DNA of 64,000 bases from Spisula solida (GCA_947247005.1 OX365955.1:45239822-45303821), one strand, 5' to 3'; counted from the first letter of the stretch, positions 42,549 through 55,965 are shown. Numbers and translations: made by a program. Notes: generated from the letters alone by a model not told the origin.

Positions 42549-45348
42549 CTACCAAGGCATATCACTGCAATCATATATAGCAATATCGCAAGCGTTGCAC
42601 ATTTGTCCATTCACCTCCATCTGCATTGTTGCCACCTGTATTCCACAGTCCATCCGGGCATTTTCGTAAACGTCATTCGTGTATGGACAAGGTATGTTTG
42701 GGCACCCTCCGTCGGCAGCTGAAAATATCAAAAACAATGCTGAATAACGTTACAGTCATGTTCCACATGAAAGATGCGTTTTTTCAAACGTTTGCCGCTT
42801 GAATAACACCGAGTCGTATGTTAATGGAAGAAAATCTTGAACTGTGAGCAACGTTCATATGCAGCCCCGTTTTCATGTGAAGCGTACAACCAATGGGTTT
42901 GCGGTGCGTTTTTTACTATTTTGCATCAGTCTATATGGCACGATATGGTTGTCATTGACGCGACGAAAAAATACTGTTCGTGAAAACGCAGGTGTTGTAT
43001 TGTTTTTACGCGCATCAATACATGCAAGTTATGTACCGTAGAGGGTGAAATAGTGGAATGTTCATCCAAAACAAGTAATTTTAATCGAGTGTCGTCTGCT
43101 GAGGTTTATATAACATATGTACTTTATCAAGTGTGAACATTCCGTTTTATCACCCAATGTGGGATAACACATTCGATTTACCGAACAAAACAAATGTAAA
43201 GGCACTCATGATAAATGTAATCATTTGTCAATTTTACGAAGAATTTGTAATAAGCGAATTAAGCGTCTAAGCATGTGAAATAACTAAATTGGCTTAAATG
43301 CGCCACCTGGTTCGCGCGCGAGGGACGTTTTTTAACTGGGTCAAAATGTTAATGTTATATAACAAGATATTTTTGAAGCCTCCCATAGCAGCCCAATAGT
43401 CAGAAATGTTACAAGTCATGGCGCCCTTTAACATTCTGACCGCAAAATAAATAGGGCATTCTATACTTTTGATGGTCAACCTTCATGTAAACTTTAAATA
43501 TAAGTGTCCTTTTAAAAGCGTTCTTCAGTTATTGATTGGTAACCATTTGTTTTATTTATTCATGTTAAATGTCACAGAAACCATGATCTTTGACCTAAGG
43601 ACACCAAAAGCAATAGGGGTCTATTGTTGATGACCAGCGTACATGTAAAGTTTGAAGATCATGGCCCAAATAGCTCTTGAGTAATTTATTGGAAACTATT
43701 TGGTCTACAGAGCGACCGACAGACCGAGTTACCGACATTTGCTAAACAATGTACACCCTTCTTTTTCGAGAGGGGAATAAATATATCACACGGCAGTTAG
43801 GGTGACATGGATATAATTGTCAATGTCAGATATCACTCGAGACGAACTCATATTTCGAGGGTTGGCACTATTCAATGTCAACCTCACTGCCATGTGATAT
43901 TAATTTATTTCAGCCATCAAATAAGACTGCTTGTGTCACCCATTTGGTAATGGTCCTGTGTAATTTATCCGGCGAATAAAACATACTGTCATACAAATAT
44001 AATCATATTTTCCACGTACCTGGTGCTGGGATACACATGTTGCATCCTGGGCATACTTGGTCACCAAATGTGAAAACCGTTCGGTTTCGTGCACATTGTC
44101 GGTTTTCAGACTCATACAACTGACAATCCATGTCGTTTTGTGATGGACATTGGCCAAATGCTAGAAGAGGTAAATAGATGTGTCTCAGAATTATGATGTT
44201 AAAAACCGGACCTGTGATTGGTTGGCTGTAAGAGCAGTCTTATTCTAGTAATTTACCAATGGAAATTTCGTTTACAAGTTCAGTTTTACAATATCCAATA
44301 ATCGTACCGATTGCCCTACGCCAATAGGAAGCAAAAACTATCTGGGATGTACTTTCAAATACGTGTATCTTTAGTGAGGGTATTTAATTAAATATAATTA
44401 TTTATTTATTTATTTTCAATGGGTGTAAGTACAGATTGTTACTAGACATAACGCTACAATTTTATTTACGATGTGCATAATATTTATTTTTACTAGAGAT
44501 AATTATGTCGAACTTCGTCTTTTCAGAAAGCATTTTACTATCAACGTTTTTATCCAAAAAGACTTAAATCGGACAGGGAAGGCAGCAATCAACAGAAAAA
44601 CAGGATACGAAAACACAGTATGTATACGAAGTGCTAGCTCTGCATTAAAGCGACCCCGATCAAAATGGGTTTGTTGACTTTTATTTACTAATGTTAGTAA
44701 GAAAATTATTATTGTTGAGGGGATTTGAACTAGGTAAACTGATACAACATTTAAAACTCAAAATTTGATAACGGTTTTAAATATTTGACTGATTGAGTTT
44801 TCGGAAACATAATGGTCCAATTGCAGTATTGTAAACGAATAAATATTGCTTCAAAATTTGATGTCACAGTGCTGATAAGCCCAACTTTACTAAAATGTTT
44901 GTGTCGTTTTCAAGCCTCTGTGACAACACAAAAGGGACAAAAATGTCCATGTTATTTTTGCCACGTTGGCCCCTGCCACTATGGCTTATCAGTTATCTTG
45001 AAAGAGACGACATTATATCAATGCAAACCAAATGCATCACATAAAATTTGGTAACAGATACGATAATATTTTAATATTTTCACACTGTTTTTTAATATTT
45101 TTTATAAATTTAGGTAACACGGACATGAATGTTGATATCTTGACCGTTATCACACTTTGAGTAGTATAGAAAGTACAAATGTTTAAGTGTTTAACAATAC
45201 AACTACATGTATAATATTATATGAAATTTGAATAACTTAATCTGGAACTACTATCATTTGGTACAATTGATTTTGTGTATTAAAAAACAATAGATAAATG
45301 TTTACCTTCGCAAATGAAAACCAACGCAATTACAACAAGCACTTTCAT
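42549..45348 (-). CDS. Cysteine-rich secreted protein, paralog C
   Basis: Exons (minus strand): 45306-45348 (signal peptide MKVLVVIALVFICE), 44020-44160, 42549-42718; phase 1 at both introns; 354 nt, 117 residues. Exon 2 encodes FGQCPSQNDMDCQLYESENR then QC, and a second cluster CPGCNMC; exon 3 encodes DGGCPNIPCPYTNDVYENAR, DCG, and CNACDIAIYDC, ending MPW and TAG. Compared with A and B it has an extra Cys in CNMC. Intact frame and splice sites. TATA-like run at 45401-45418. Exons 2 and 3 follow the same plan (CP...DC...C..C), so the protein looks like two diverged copies of one small disulphide module. Family not recognised. Confidence 0.78.
43785..43910. mobile_element. Small MITE in intron 2 of paralog C (also in D)
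   Basis: Arms ATCACACGGCAGTTAGGGTG and CAACCTCACTGCCATGTGAT. The counterpart in unit 2 lies at about 49519-49637, so it predates the duplication. Confidence 0.7.
44571..44596. other. Conserved intron motif, paralog C intron 1
   Basis: GGACAGGGAAGGCAGCAATC followed by AACAG. Confidence 0.5.
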
Positions 45349-46095
45349 GTTGGAACGTTTATGGAAGTTCAGTTCTGAAACTGCTGGTAGCAACATGGCC
45401 CTATATATATATATATACAACTATTCTGTCCCCAGCAGACAAACGATTAATTTAGAATGTAATCGCCGCCTTCCAGCCGTTAACCGATGTTATCAGTACT
45501 CTAATTAATGAATGTTGTAATAATTATGTACATGTATGCCTGCAAATGTCACCAAATTGGTTATTACTACGGCGTTTATTCAAATTAGGCGTGATTTTCC
45601 CGAGCCTATGTTCGTTCGATGTCAGTACATGTTTTGCCAAATATTCAAATGTCGAGTTATTTATGAATTTTTGAAACACGCCAATTCTGACGTGCTCCGT
45701 GAAGTGAAATACTATATGGGTTGCCTAGGTAACGATTCTCTTGCAAAGTATCAACTAAAACAATTTCCTTTTCACACAGAAGACTCATGAATAGTTAATA
45801 AATGCAGCTGTATACTATTTACTGGTTAGTTTTTTTTATAATTTTTTAGGTAACAACTCAGTCTCAAAACTTTCCGGACAACCCTCGTACTGATGCCACT
45901 CGGAGACATGCACGCTATATCACGCACGTTAATTAACGTGCGTGGCTATACTAACAATATTTCAAACAAAGTATTCGACGAAAACAATAAAACTCATTTT
46001 TGTAACATTCGGGTTCATTCAAGTTTTGCCGCCTTACCAAGTTGAACTTTAAACTTACTTTCCGGTTGAATGACTGAAGCTAAAAACGAACATCA

Positions 46096-46545
46096 ATGAG
46101 CGTTTTCCAATTACCATCGCGGGTTACACGAGTAACACGAGTTGTGAAAGGAACGGGTCGGGTAAACGCAGTGCGCATGCGTATAATCTCTAACCTACAC
46201 ACCCAAGTAACCTCAAGTCCTACGCAGGTTCTCTAGAGTCAAAATGGCGGAAAGCGTGAGGCATGCGTATAATCTCTAAACTAAATTTTGAACTGTGGGA
46301 ACATTGCGTTTCGTTGCACATATCAGACAGTTTATTATAATACGGTTGTTTTTAGTCATAATGTCATCCTCCTCGTCGCTGTTAAACATTTCTTCTAACA
46401 TTATAATTGCTAGACCTTTGGTCGCCATTTTGAACTCGACTCGATACGTATTCGATACGTTCTTGATATCACTACCAAGTTATCCGACTGCGCATGCCCA
46501 ATTGTTCACTCGGGTTACTCAGGTTGCTAATTGGAAAACGCTCAT
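46096..46545. mobile_element. MITE present only in duplication unit 1
   Basis: Ends ATGAGCGTTTTCCAATTA and TAATTGGAAAACGCTCAT. The matching place in unit 2 (about 52403-52412) runs straight through without it, giving an empty site. Confidence 0.85.
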
Positions 46546-48277
46546 TAGGTATAATAGCCTGCATTACCTGTCCCTTACACTACGTGATAATCATGTACGT
46601 CGGGAACCAGACTATACATATCAGTGCCAGTATACCTAGATTAGTCATTTGCAACCAGAAATTTATAGAATTTATGCATCAATGAAAAACACGATACGAG
46701 GAAAAAGTGGTTCGTAGCAAATTTTGAGTAGTTTATGATACAATTATTTTGTTCGGCATAATATATCATATCTCAATATAATAACCCTGAGTTTATTCAT
46801 TTTTGAACAGATGGGAAATGTCTAGTAATAGAGCCGCTACTGTGCAACAGCCGCCATGGTACGCTCGGGGCGATGGTTATTTCACGTTACCTGTAGTCGG
46901 AGCAAATTAATTACTCGACAACCTGCAAAAAAATATACATTCATGTATAAACAAGCGAAAACTTACATGTACATGTAAATGTTGGTGATGACAAGTAAAT
47001 GTTGGTAATTATTCAGTGAAGAACTAATAATTCTATTATCACCAAAGTTATAATTATGCATGCTCAACGTACTTATTATATGATAAAAACATACAATGTA
47101 TGTTTTAATATCCAAAAAAGCATTTCACTCATAAACAATCAGCAATAAAAAAAGGAATTATGTGTGAATCTTTAAAACATTATAGATGAACAGTTACAGT
47201 TTATAGGCAATCAACAAATCATTTGGCTTTTTGGCCATTTACAAAGACATGATAAATCATGGCAAAGACAATATTTACAAACAAAAACAAAACGTGAAAA
47301 AAAACCATAAAGAGCATTAATACATATATATACATGGATATGATCATAAGACATTCAGTAATTCAAAGGAAGATTTACGTAATTGTTGAGCTTCTTTTAT
47401 AAATTTTGCAAGGTTATACGTATTTCTTTGCTTTTTGTTGACATAATTGAAATGAAGTTTTGGGCACTAGGCCAGGAACAATGTCTAAGTACATTTTAGT
47501 TAGTCTTATATCCCTGTATAGTGAGCAGCACATGACACAACGGTATTCAATTTCAGTTACATTTTGATTACATAACTTACACAGTCTGTTTTCTCTATCA
47601 ATATTATTATATCTACCTAATTCTATTTCTAAACAATGAGAACTTGTCTGATGTTAGTCAATTCAGGCACAATATATACATGTATATATTGTTCTTGGTT
47701 AATTGTCTTCTGAGACAACGGGCCCTAACGGGCTTGGGCACCAAGCGTCCCTCGGGACTCTGCAGATGTTGTAGCACGAAAAAGCATGCGTTAACCCTAC
47801 ATTCTGATAAATGTATTGTTTGTCCATTTTAAGTCATCTGCGTTCTTCGGTCTTGAAGTGATTGCATAAGGTTGAGTGTTAATTGTAATTATTATACGGC
47901 AAACGAGGTTATATTTGACCGTGTTTTCTTGTTTTGCTTGAATAATTGATAGTAATGTTTTAGATTGTGCTGTCCAGTTAAGGTTACGTTTTTTATGTCT
48001 ACACAAAATATAACAACTTTTGTTTGTAGGTAAAGTATTTTCAGTACAGAATGGATGTTATAACTGTCTGGATCAGCCTTTATAATTGGTTTAATACCGT
48101 AATAGTGGACACGACATCTGCGTCACTCTATTATTACGGTAACTGGACAGTACATCCAAAACCTCCAAAACGAGTATTTAAAATAAAAAAGTGTATCATG
48201 ATTAGATAAATAGTTTATTCATTTAAGAATGATTAGAGAAACAACATTAACTTTCGCCATGTACATTATACATTGAC

Positions 48278-51025
48278 TTATTTTCCCTGCCAAGACATAT
48301 CGCTGCAATCATATATAGCAATATCGCAAGCGTTGCACATTTGTCCATTCACCTCCATCTGCATTGTTGCCACCTGTATTCCACAGTCCATCCGGGCATT
48401 CTCGTAAACGTCATTCGTGTAGGGACAAGGTATACTTGGGCATCCTCCGTCGGCCGCTGAAAATATTAAACACAATGTAGAATATATGTTCCACATGAAA
48501 GATGCGTTTTTTCAAACGTTTGCCGCTGGAATAACACCGAGTCGTATGTTAAAGGAAGAAAATCTTGAACTGTGAGCAACGTTCATATGCAGTCCCGTTT
48601 TCATGTGAAGCGTACAACCAATGGGTTTGCGATGCGTTTTTTACTATTTTGCACCAGTCTATATGGCACGATATGGTTGTCATTGACGCGAAGAAAAAAT
48701 ACTCTTCATGGAAATGTGGCTTTAAATAAACGCAGATTCTTGTATTGTTTTACGCGTATCAATGCATGTAAGTTACGTACCATAGAGGGTGAAATAATGG
48801 AATGTTCACCAAAACAAGTAATTTTAATCGAGTGTCGTCTGCTGAGGTTTATATTACCATATCAAGTGTGAACATTCTGTTCTATCACCCAATGTGGGAT
48901 AACACATTCGATTTACCAAATTAAACAAATGTGAAGGCTCTCATCATAAATGTAATCATTTGTCAATTTTACGAAGAATTAGCGAATTAAGCGTCTAAGC
49001 ATGTGAAATAACTGAATTGGCTTAAATGCGCCACCTGGTTCGCGCGCGAGGGACGGTTTTTAACCGAGCCAAAATGTTAATGTTATATAACAAGATAGTT
49101 TTGTAAAAAACTTATGATGCCTCCCATGGCAGCCAAATAGTTAGAAATGTTACTAGTCATGGCGCCCTTGAACCTACTGACCGCAAAATAAATAGTGCAT
49201 TCTATACTTTTGATGGTCAACCTTCATGTAAACTTTAAATATAAGTGGCCTTTTAAAAGCGTTCTTTAGTTATTGATTGGTAACCATTTGTTTTAATTAT
49301 TCATGTTAACTGTCACAGAGACCATGATCTTTGACCTAAGAACACCAAAAGCAATAGGGTCTATTGTTGATGACCAGCGTACATGTAAAGTTTGAAGATC
49401 ATGGCCCAAACAGCTCTTGAGTAATTTATCGGAAACCATTTGGCCTACAGAGCGACCGACATACCGAGTAACCGACATTAGCTAAACAATGTATACCCTT
49501 CTTTTTCGAGGGGGGAATAAATATCTCACGGCAATTAGGGTGACATTGATATTGTCAACGTCAGATATCACTCGAGACGAACTCATATTTCGAGGGTTGG
49601 CACTATTCAATGTCAACCTCACTGCCATGTGGTATTAATTTATTTCAGCCATAAAATAAGTCTGCTTGTGTCACCCATTTGGTAATGGTCCTGTGTAATT
49701 TATCCGGCGAATAAAACATACTGTCATACAAATATAATCATATTTTCCACATACCTGGTGCTGGGATACACATGTTGCATCCTGGGCATTCTTGGCCGTC
49801 AACTGTAAAAACAGTTTGTTTTCGTTCACATTGTCGGTTTTCAGACTCATACAACTGACAGTCGATGTCGTTTTGTGATGGACATTGGCCAAATACTAGA
49901 AGAGGTAAATATATGTGTCTCAGAATTATGATATTAATAAACGGACCTGCGATTGGTTGGCTGTAAGAGCAGTCTTATACTAGTATGTATATTGACCAAT
50001 GGAAATGTCGTTTACAAGTTCAGTTTTACAATATCCAATAATCGTACCGATTGCACTACGCCAATAGAAAGCAAAAACTATCTGGGATGTACTTTCAACT
50101 ACAAGTATCTTTAGTGTGAGTATTTAATAAAATATAATTATTTTGTATTTATTTTCAATGTGTATAAGTACAGATTGTAACTAGACATAACGCTACACTT
50201 TTATTCACGATGTGCATTACATTTATTTTTACTAGAGATAATTATGTCGAACTTCGCCTTTTCAGAAAGCAATTTCCTTAGATAAAAAAACATATAATGA
50301 TAAATCGGACAGGGAAGGCAGCAATCAACAGCAATAGCAGGATTACGAAAACACCACAAAGTGCTAGCTCTGTATTAAAGTGATCCCGATCAAAATGGGG
50401 TTTGTTGACTTTTAATTACTAATGTAAGTTAGAAAATTATTATTGTTGAGGTGATATGAACTAGTTAAACTGATACAACATTTACAACTCAAAATTTGAT
50501 AACGGTTAAAAACATTGACTGATTGAGTTTTCATAAAAACATGATGATTCAATTGCAGTATTGTAAACGAATAAAGAGTGTTTCAAAATTTGATGTCAAA
50601 GTGCTGATAAGCCCGACCTTACTAAAACGCTTGTGCTTTATCTTTTTTGCCACGTTGGCCCCTGTCACTATGGCTTATCAGTTATCTTGAAAGAGACGAC
50701 ATTATGTCAATGCATACCGAATGCATCACATAAAATTTGGCAACAGATACGATAATATTTTGATATTTGCACACTGTTTTCTTATCTGTTTTTAAATTTA
50801 GGTAACACGGACATGAATGTTGATATCTTGACCGTTATCAAACTTTGAGTAGTAAAGATAGTACAAAAGTATTAGTGTAATACAACTACATGTATATATG
50901 AAATTTGAATAACTTAATCTTGAAGTTCTATCATTTAGTACAATTGTGTTTAATTGTGTAAAAACAATAAATAAATGTTTACCTTCGCAAATGAAAACCA
51001 ACGCAATTACAACAAGCACTTTCAT
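48278..51025 (-). CDS. Cysteine-rich secreted protein, paralog D
   Basis: Exons (minus strand): 50983-51025 (signal peptide as in C), 49755-49895, 48278-48456; 363 nt, 120 residues, phase 1 introns. Exon 2 is FGQCPSQNDIDCQLYESENR then QC and CPGCNMC; exon 3 is DGGCPSIPCPYTNDVYENAR ... CNACDIAIYDC with a slightly longer end (SWQGK, TAA). Nearly the same as C in exon 3, but exon 2 differs at several positions between the second and third cysteines (for example ERKQTVFTVDGQE in place of ARNRTVFTFGDQV). TATA-like sequence at 51077-51087. Intact. Function unknown; secretion is inferred from the signal peptide. Confidence 0.78.
50306..50331. other. Conserved intron motif, paralog D intron 1
   Basis: GGACAGGGAAGGCAGCAATC, the duplicate of the paralog C copy. 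Confidence 0.5.
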
Positions 51026-51119
51026 GTTGAAACGTTTATGGAAGTTCAATTCTGAAACTGCTGGTACCAACATGGCTTTATATATACATCTGTATATAAC
51101 AATTTTGTCCCCAGCAGAC

Positions 51120-52480
51120 ACATAATTAATTCAGAATGACATCTCCGCCTTCAAGCCGGTAACCGATGCTACCAGTACTCAAATTCATGTTATAAATAGT
51201 ACATGTATGCTTGCAAATGTCGCCAAACTGGTTATTACAATGGCGTTAATAAAGGCTAATATTACATGTATAATATACATTAAATTGTACATTAATAGTT
51301 AATAGAAATATCCAGGTTGACATTCAAATTACTATTATTTTACTATTCACCACAGTGGCAGCATTTGGTGACAATGACGATGACACACCAACATGTATTC
51401 GACTAGGCATTTTATACTGTACTATTGGCCATCTTAGATGGACACTGCAAGGTTGGAATCGTGTTCTCTTTACGATGTGTCGAGATATGTGGAGACTTCA
51501 TAGATAGACGGCTAGAGTGTCGAGAAGTCCGAATGAACCATATGCCGACGTCTGTATTTATAAACACGACCGGTATGATGGTGGGTGTCTTATTGTACGG
51601 ACAGGAATAAGTATGCGGCACATAACACATCTACATATCATTAAAAATCGAAATTTTAACTGCCAAAGGATACTACTGTAAGATTCCTGATGTATTTGTC
51701 TGTCTCTACACAGGCCCTATCTGTCCCGATTTTGTGTTGATGAACGATAATTCGCGTCACCATAGAGCAACTCGTACCAGTCAATACTTGGATCAACATA
51801 GTGGATTGGCTTGTAAGGTCCTCGTACCTTTATCTGATATAAATTCTTCAACAGACAATAGCTAGACGCCAGGTTCAACCAAACAACACGCCTTGTCTTC
51901 TTCCGTTGATCATTTCACACGTGTTAACAATAATTCAACATTAAAAGTTTGAGCAGAGATTGAGATTACGTTGGTTTGATGTCAGTACATTTTTCGCCAA
52001 ATATTCAAATGGCGAGTTATTTATGAATTTGTGAAACACGTCAATTCTGACGTGTTACGTGAAGTGAAGCACTATATTGGTTGTCTAGGTAACGATTCTC
52101 TTTCCTTTTCACACAGAAGACTCATGAATGGTTAATAAATGCATCTGTATACTATTTACTGGTTAGTTTTTTATACTTTTTTAGGTAACAACACAGTCTC
52201 AAAACTTTCCGGACAACCCTCGTACTGATGTCATTCGGAGACATGCACGCTATACTAACAAGATTTCAAACAAAGACTCCGACGAAAACAATAAAACTCA
52301 TTTTTGTAACATTCAGATTCATTTAAGTTTCCAGCCTTACCAAGTCGAACTTTACACTTTAAAATACTTTCCGGTTCAATGACTGAAGCAACAAACCGGA
52401 ACATCATTATGTATAATAGCCTGGATTACCTGCCCCTTACACTACTTGATAATCATGTAGTCCAGAGAATTTGCCATGAC
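51120..52480. other. Upstream region of paralog D, no supported gene
   Basis: Part matches the region upstream of paralog C; about 51250-51950 is specific to this unit. Overlapping 61-72 codon open frames on both strands near 51412-51630 have no support. Confidence 0.4.
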
Positions 52481-52506
52481 TCTCGACCTTTAATTAGCAT
52501 TGTTTA

Positions 52507-52690
52507 ATGTCAGCTGTTTGTTTTCATAAGCGGGAAGTATCACGAAGACGCTCGAGGTGTAATACCAACACAAATCTATAGGACCGATATTGCACGATTT
52601 TATCGCGCAAATTTATATATTCAACGCAAGAACCTTGTAATATATTCATGCATAAGGTCGGGATCATGTCAAATTCACCGTGCTATATGT
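52507..52690. mobile_element. Dispersed element (TTTTCATAAGCGGGAAG), copy 1
   Basis: Shares CATAAGCGGGAAG, GACGCTCGAGGTGT, AATATATTCATGCATAA and CCGTGCTATAT with 57384-57549 in an FKBP intron. It is absent from the matching place in unit 1. Confidence 0.7.
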
Positions 52691-53141
52691 ATAAGTGCCT
52701 GTATACCTAGATTAGTCATTTGCAACCAGAAATTTATTGAATTTATGCATCAATGAAAAAACACGATACGAGGAAAAAGTGGCCCTTAGCAAATTTTGAG
52801 TAGTACACGTATATGATACAATTATTTTGTTCGGCATAATATATCATATTTCAGTATAATCACCCTGAGCTCATTCAGATGGGAAATGTCTAGTAATAGA
52901 GCCGCTACTGTGCAATAGTCGTCATGGTACGCTCGGGGCACTGGGTATTTCACGTTACCTGTAGTCGGAGCAAATTAATTACTCGACAACCTGCAAAAGT
53001 ATATACATTCATGTTTACACAACTGTTCTAAACTCGTATAAATTATGTAAATGTTGGTAATTACTGTGAAGAACTAATAATTCTATTATCACCAAAGTTA
53101 TAACAATGCATGCTCGACGTACAAAACATATGATAAAAACA

Positions 53142-53704
53142 TATGAGCCAGTCTCCAGGAAAACCTGCTATTTTGACATTATGTAATAATGATATGTAAC
53201 AAGGTTTTGATAAAGCTTTAAAATAAGGAAACAAACATATCAATTGATTCTATTTTAAGGAATTGACCCATAAAGTACAATATCTTAGCTTTAAATTTCC
53301 CCATTAATTATGTCGAAATCACATACTTAGTTGCTATGGTGACCAATTTCAGAAAAGTACTCCGATTGAGAAAAACAGTTGTTTAAAACAGTAGTGGTCT
53401 TTCTCTGAATGCAAACAATTTCGATTTTCGTATATAGTTTGAAAAGTGAAACATAATTATAAAATGTGGTACTTTTTTGACCAGTTTATGTCAAGAATTG
53501 ATCAAATGGTGTAATTATGAAACACGTGTGCAGCGTTTATATGACGTTTGCGACGTCACACAAAAAGCTCCAAATAGGGACTCTACAAAAACAGCTGTAA
53601 CTTCCTTAAAACTGAAGATATTAACATAATTTCTTTTGCAATTCGCTTAATAAACATTATACTGTAACACTATGGAAAATCTTGAAATCAATATTTTGGC
53701 TCAT
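53142..53704. mobile_element. MITE family 3, copy 2 (inverted)
   Basis: Starts TATGAGCCAGTCTCCAGGAA; the right end TTGGCTCATA is eroded. Unit 1 at about 47092-47104 lacks it, so it arrived after the duplication (or was lost from unit 1). Confidence 0.85.
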
Positions 53705-54060
53705 ATGTTTTAATATTCAAAAAAGTATTTCACTCAAAAACAAGCAGCAACAAAAATAAGGAATTCTGGGTGAATGTTTAAAACATCGTCAGATGAACAG
53801 TTACAGTTTATTGGCAATCAACAAAACATTTGCCTTTGGCCATTTACAAAGACATGATAAATCATGACAAAGACAATATTTACAAACACAAACAAAAAGT
53901 GAAAATATAAACAAACATAAAGAACATAAACACATGGTTATACATACATGATCATAAGACATTCAGGAATTCAAGGGAATATTTACGTAATTGTTGAGCT
54001 TCTTTTATAAATCTTGCAAGGTCATACGTACATTTTTTTCGTTTTGTTGACATAATTGAA

Positions 54061-54297
54061 ATGAAATTTTCTTTGGCACTAGGCCAGGAATGACCTAAGT
54101 ACATTTTAGTCTTATATCTCTGTATAGTGAGCAGCACATGACACAATGGTATTCCGATTCAGTTACATTTTGATTACACAATTTACACAGTCTGTTTTCT
54201 CTATCAATATTAGTATATCTACCTTATTATATTTCTAAACAATGAGAACTTGTCTGATATTAGTTAATTCAGGCACAAGTGTCCCTGGTTAATTGTC
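54061..54297. repeat. Truncated third duplication unit
   Basis: Resembles the first ~240 bp of units 1 and 2 (GGCACTAGGCCAGGAA, GAGCAGCACATGACACAA, ACACAGTCTGTTTTCTCTAT) and then stops. No coding exon of the family remains. Confidence 0.8.
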
Positions 54298-55217
54298 TTC
54301 TGAGATTTTCATTTTTAATACTTAACGTAACACATGATCAGCATACAGTGTAGGAGCGTGGCTTATTCACACGTTATTGGTGCAACGCGTGGGACACGTT
54401 ATTCAGTGTGTCCGACGGCATGCTCCCACAGGAAAATAAGTAAATTCTTTATTGTCGAATGTGAACTTTTCGCAGTTTTCATACTAAATATTAGAACAAA
54501 TTTGACTCAAACTAGTTGACGACAGGTGACGATAATTTATAAAAACAACATTTCATGCACGACTGAACGTTTTGTTGAAATCACACAAGGAGAGTCTATT
54601 CTAGGGGTCGGAGGGATGCTCCCCCGGAAAATGTTAGAAAATATCTACTGTCGTAGATATTATCTTGACTGTTCTCGGTCTATATAGCAAGGGCTTCCAG
54701 TTGAGTTTGACACTTCAATACCCCCTATACTACATTGATTCATAGGGCTTGTTATTGTTTGGCGACCTTCGGTAAAAAAGTGTCACGATACTATATGTTG
54801 CAGTCTACTGGCATCTAGAAAGCTACGTCAAGTGCTGACCTATATGGGTTACTGTTGTACTATTTTGGCAATATGAAATAACGAACTCTTCAATGATAGG
54901 CCTACGTATAGATTTTAAAAGCGCACATCCCTTATAGCTATACACAAAAAATTGATAAATCATCATGCACATACAACCAAATCTATAATAGTTGCAGGGT
55001 AGCAATATAGCACGTGACTCTCATATCCCTATAAACCATTTTGTGAACATTAACAATTTTTGCTCTGCCAGAATGCTTGGAAAACGGTGATAGTCGTAAC
55101 TAAATTTACAGAGGTATTAGAATCTGCGTCCACAGAAGACTATAAGGTATCCTAAGGTAGACTGATGAAGATATAACTGGCTCATTTCTATAATTACATG
55201 AATTACTGTATGTCCCA
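54298..55217. other. Intergenic, no recognisable gene
   Basis: Nothing supported; only short unconnected open frames. Confidence 0.35.
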
Positions 55218-55655
55218 TTGCTGATGAGGGGTACAATTGCTTTTCACATGTATGTCGGTCGGTTGGTCGACCAAATGGTTTCCGTTCAATAACTCAAGAA
55301 CGCTTTGCCCTAGGATTTTCAAACTTTACATGTAGGTTGGTCATCAACAGTAAATGACCTCTATTCATTTTGAGGTCAGTAGGTCAAAGGTCACTGTGAC
55401 CTTTACTATTTCTGACTGTCCATTGGTTTCCGTTCAATAACTTAAGAATGCTTTGCCCTAGGATTTTCAAACTTTACATGTAGGTTGGACATCAACAGTA
55501 AATGACCTCTATCGATTTTGAGGTCAGTAGGTCAAGTTCACTGCGATCTTTCCCATTTCTGGCTATCGTAGTATGCTGCAAAGACCTAAATATATTTAGG
55601 TCTTTGTGTGCTGCCATGGGGACATACGTGTTTTACAAATATCTCTTGTGGGTTA
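55218..55655. repeat. Dispersed repeat with an internal ~150-bp duplication
   Basis: Related to 11755-12020. The block TTTCCGTTCAATAACT to CTGACTGTCCATTGG is present twice (about 55278 and 55429). Ends near ACATACGTGTTTTACAAATA. Confidence 0.65.
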
Positions 55656-55965
55656 TGGTATTTGACACACATCTTATTTTTGGCACTGTCATGTCAAAGA
55701 TATATTTATAATCTTTCTATATCTCTGGTTTCGGGGCGTAAAACGAAAACACCATTTCTGAAATAGACTGAGTGGTCGATCCGGAATTTCCGAAATAATA
55801 CTCTGTACGGTGTCCTGGTCTTTAAACATAACCTGTTACCGAGGCGCTTGGAATTTCGATTTTCAAGCGTTTGTAAGAAGCAAAACCGAAAGTAGGAAAA
55901 AATTTCCCACAGGTTTTCAGTTTATCTTCCATTGATCAATTTGTTTAGAGTAAAAGGCGAGCAAC

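Larger units (their letters stand above)
41722..47454. repeat. Tandem duplication unit 1 (contains paralog C)
   Basis: From GAAGTTTTGGGCACTAGGCC (about 41722) the sequence repeats at 47454 with high identity through paralog C/D, their flanks and beyond. Interruptions are unit-specific insertions. Unit 1 carries an extra MITE at 46096-46545. Confidence 0.85.
47455..54060. repeat. Tandem duplication unit 2 (contains paralog D)
   Basis: Repeats unit 1 from its start. It differs by unit-specific insertions at about 52480-52690 and 53142-53704 and by lacking the 46096-46545 MITE. Its right-hand part (about 52690-54050) matches 46620-47450. Confidence 0.85.

Noticed and set aside
42549..45348. Invertebrate lysozyme or defensin identity for the cysteine-rich paralogs
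   Set aside because: Cysteine spacing and motifs do not match the families I know, so no name was given.
51412..51630. Fifth cysteine-rich paralog
   Set aside because: The CPYNKT word on the minus strand resembles exon 3, but no cysteine pattern or splice sites follow.
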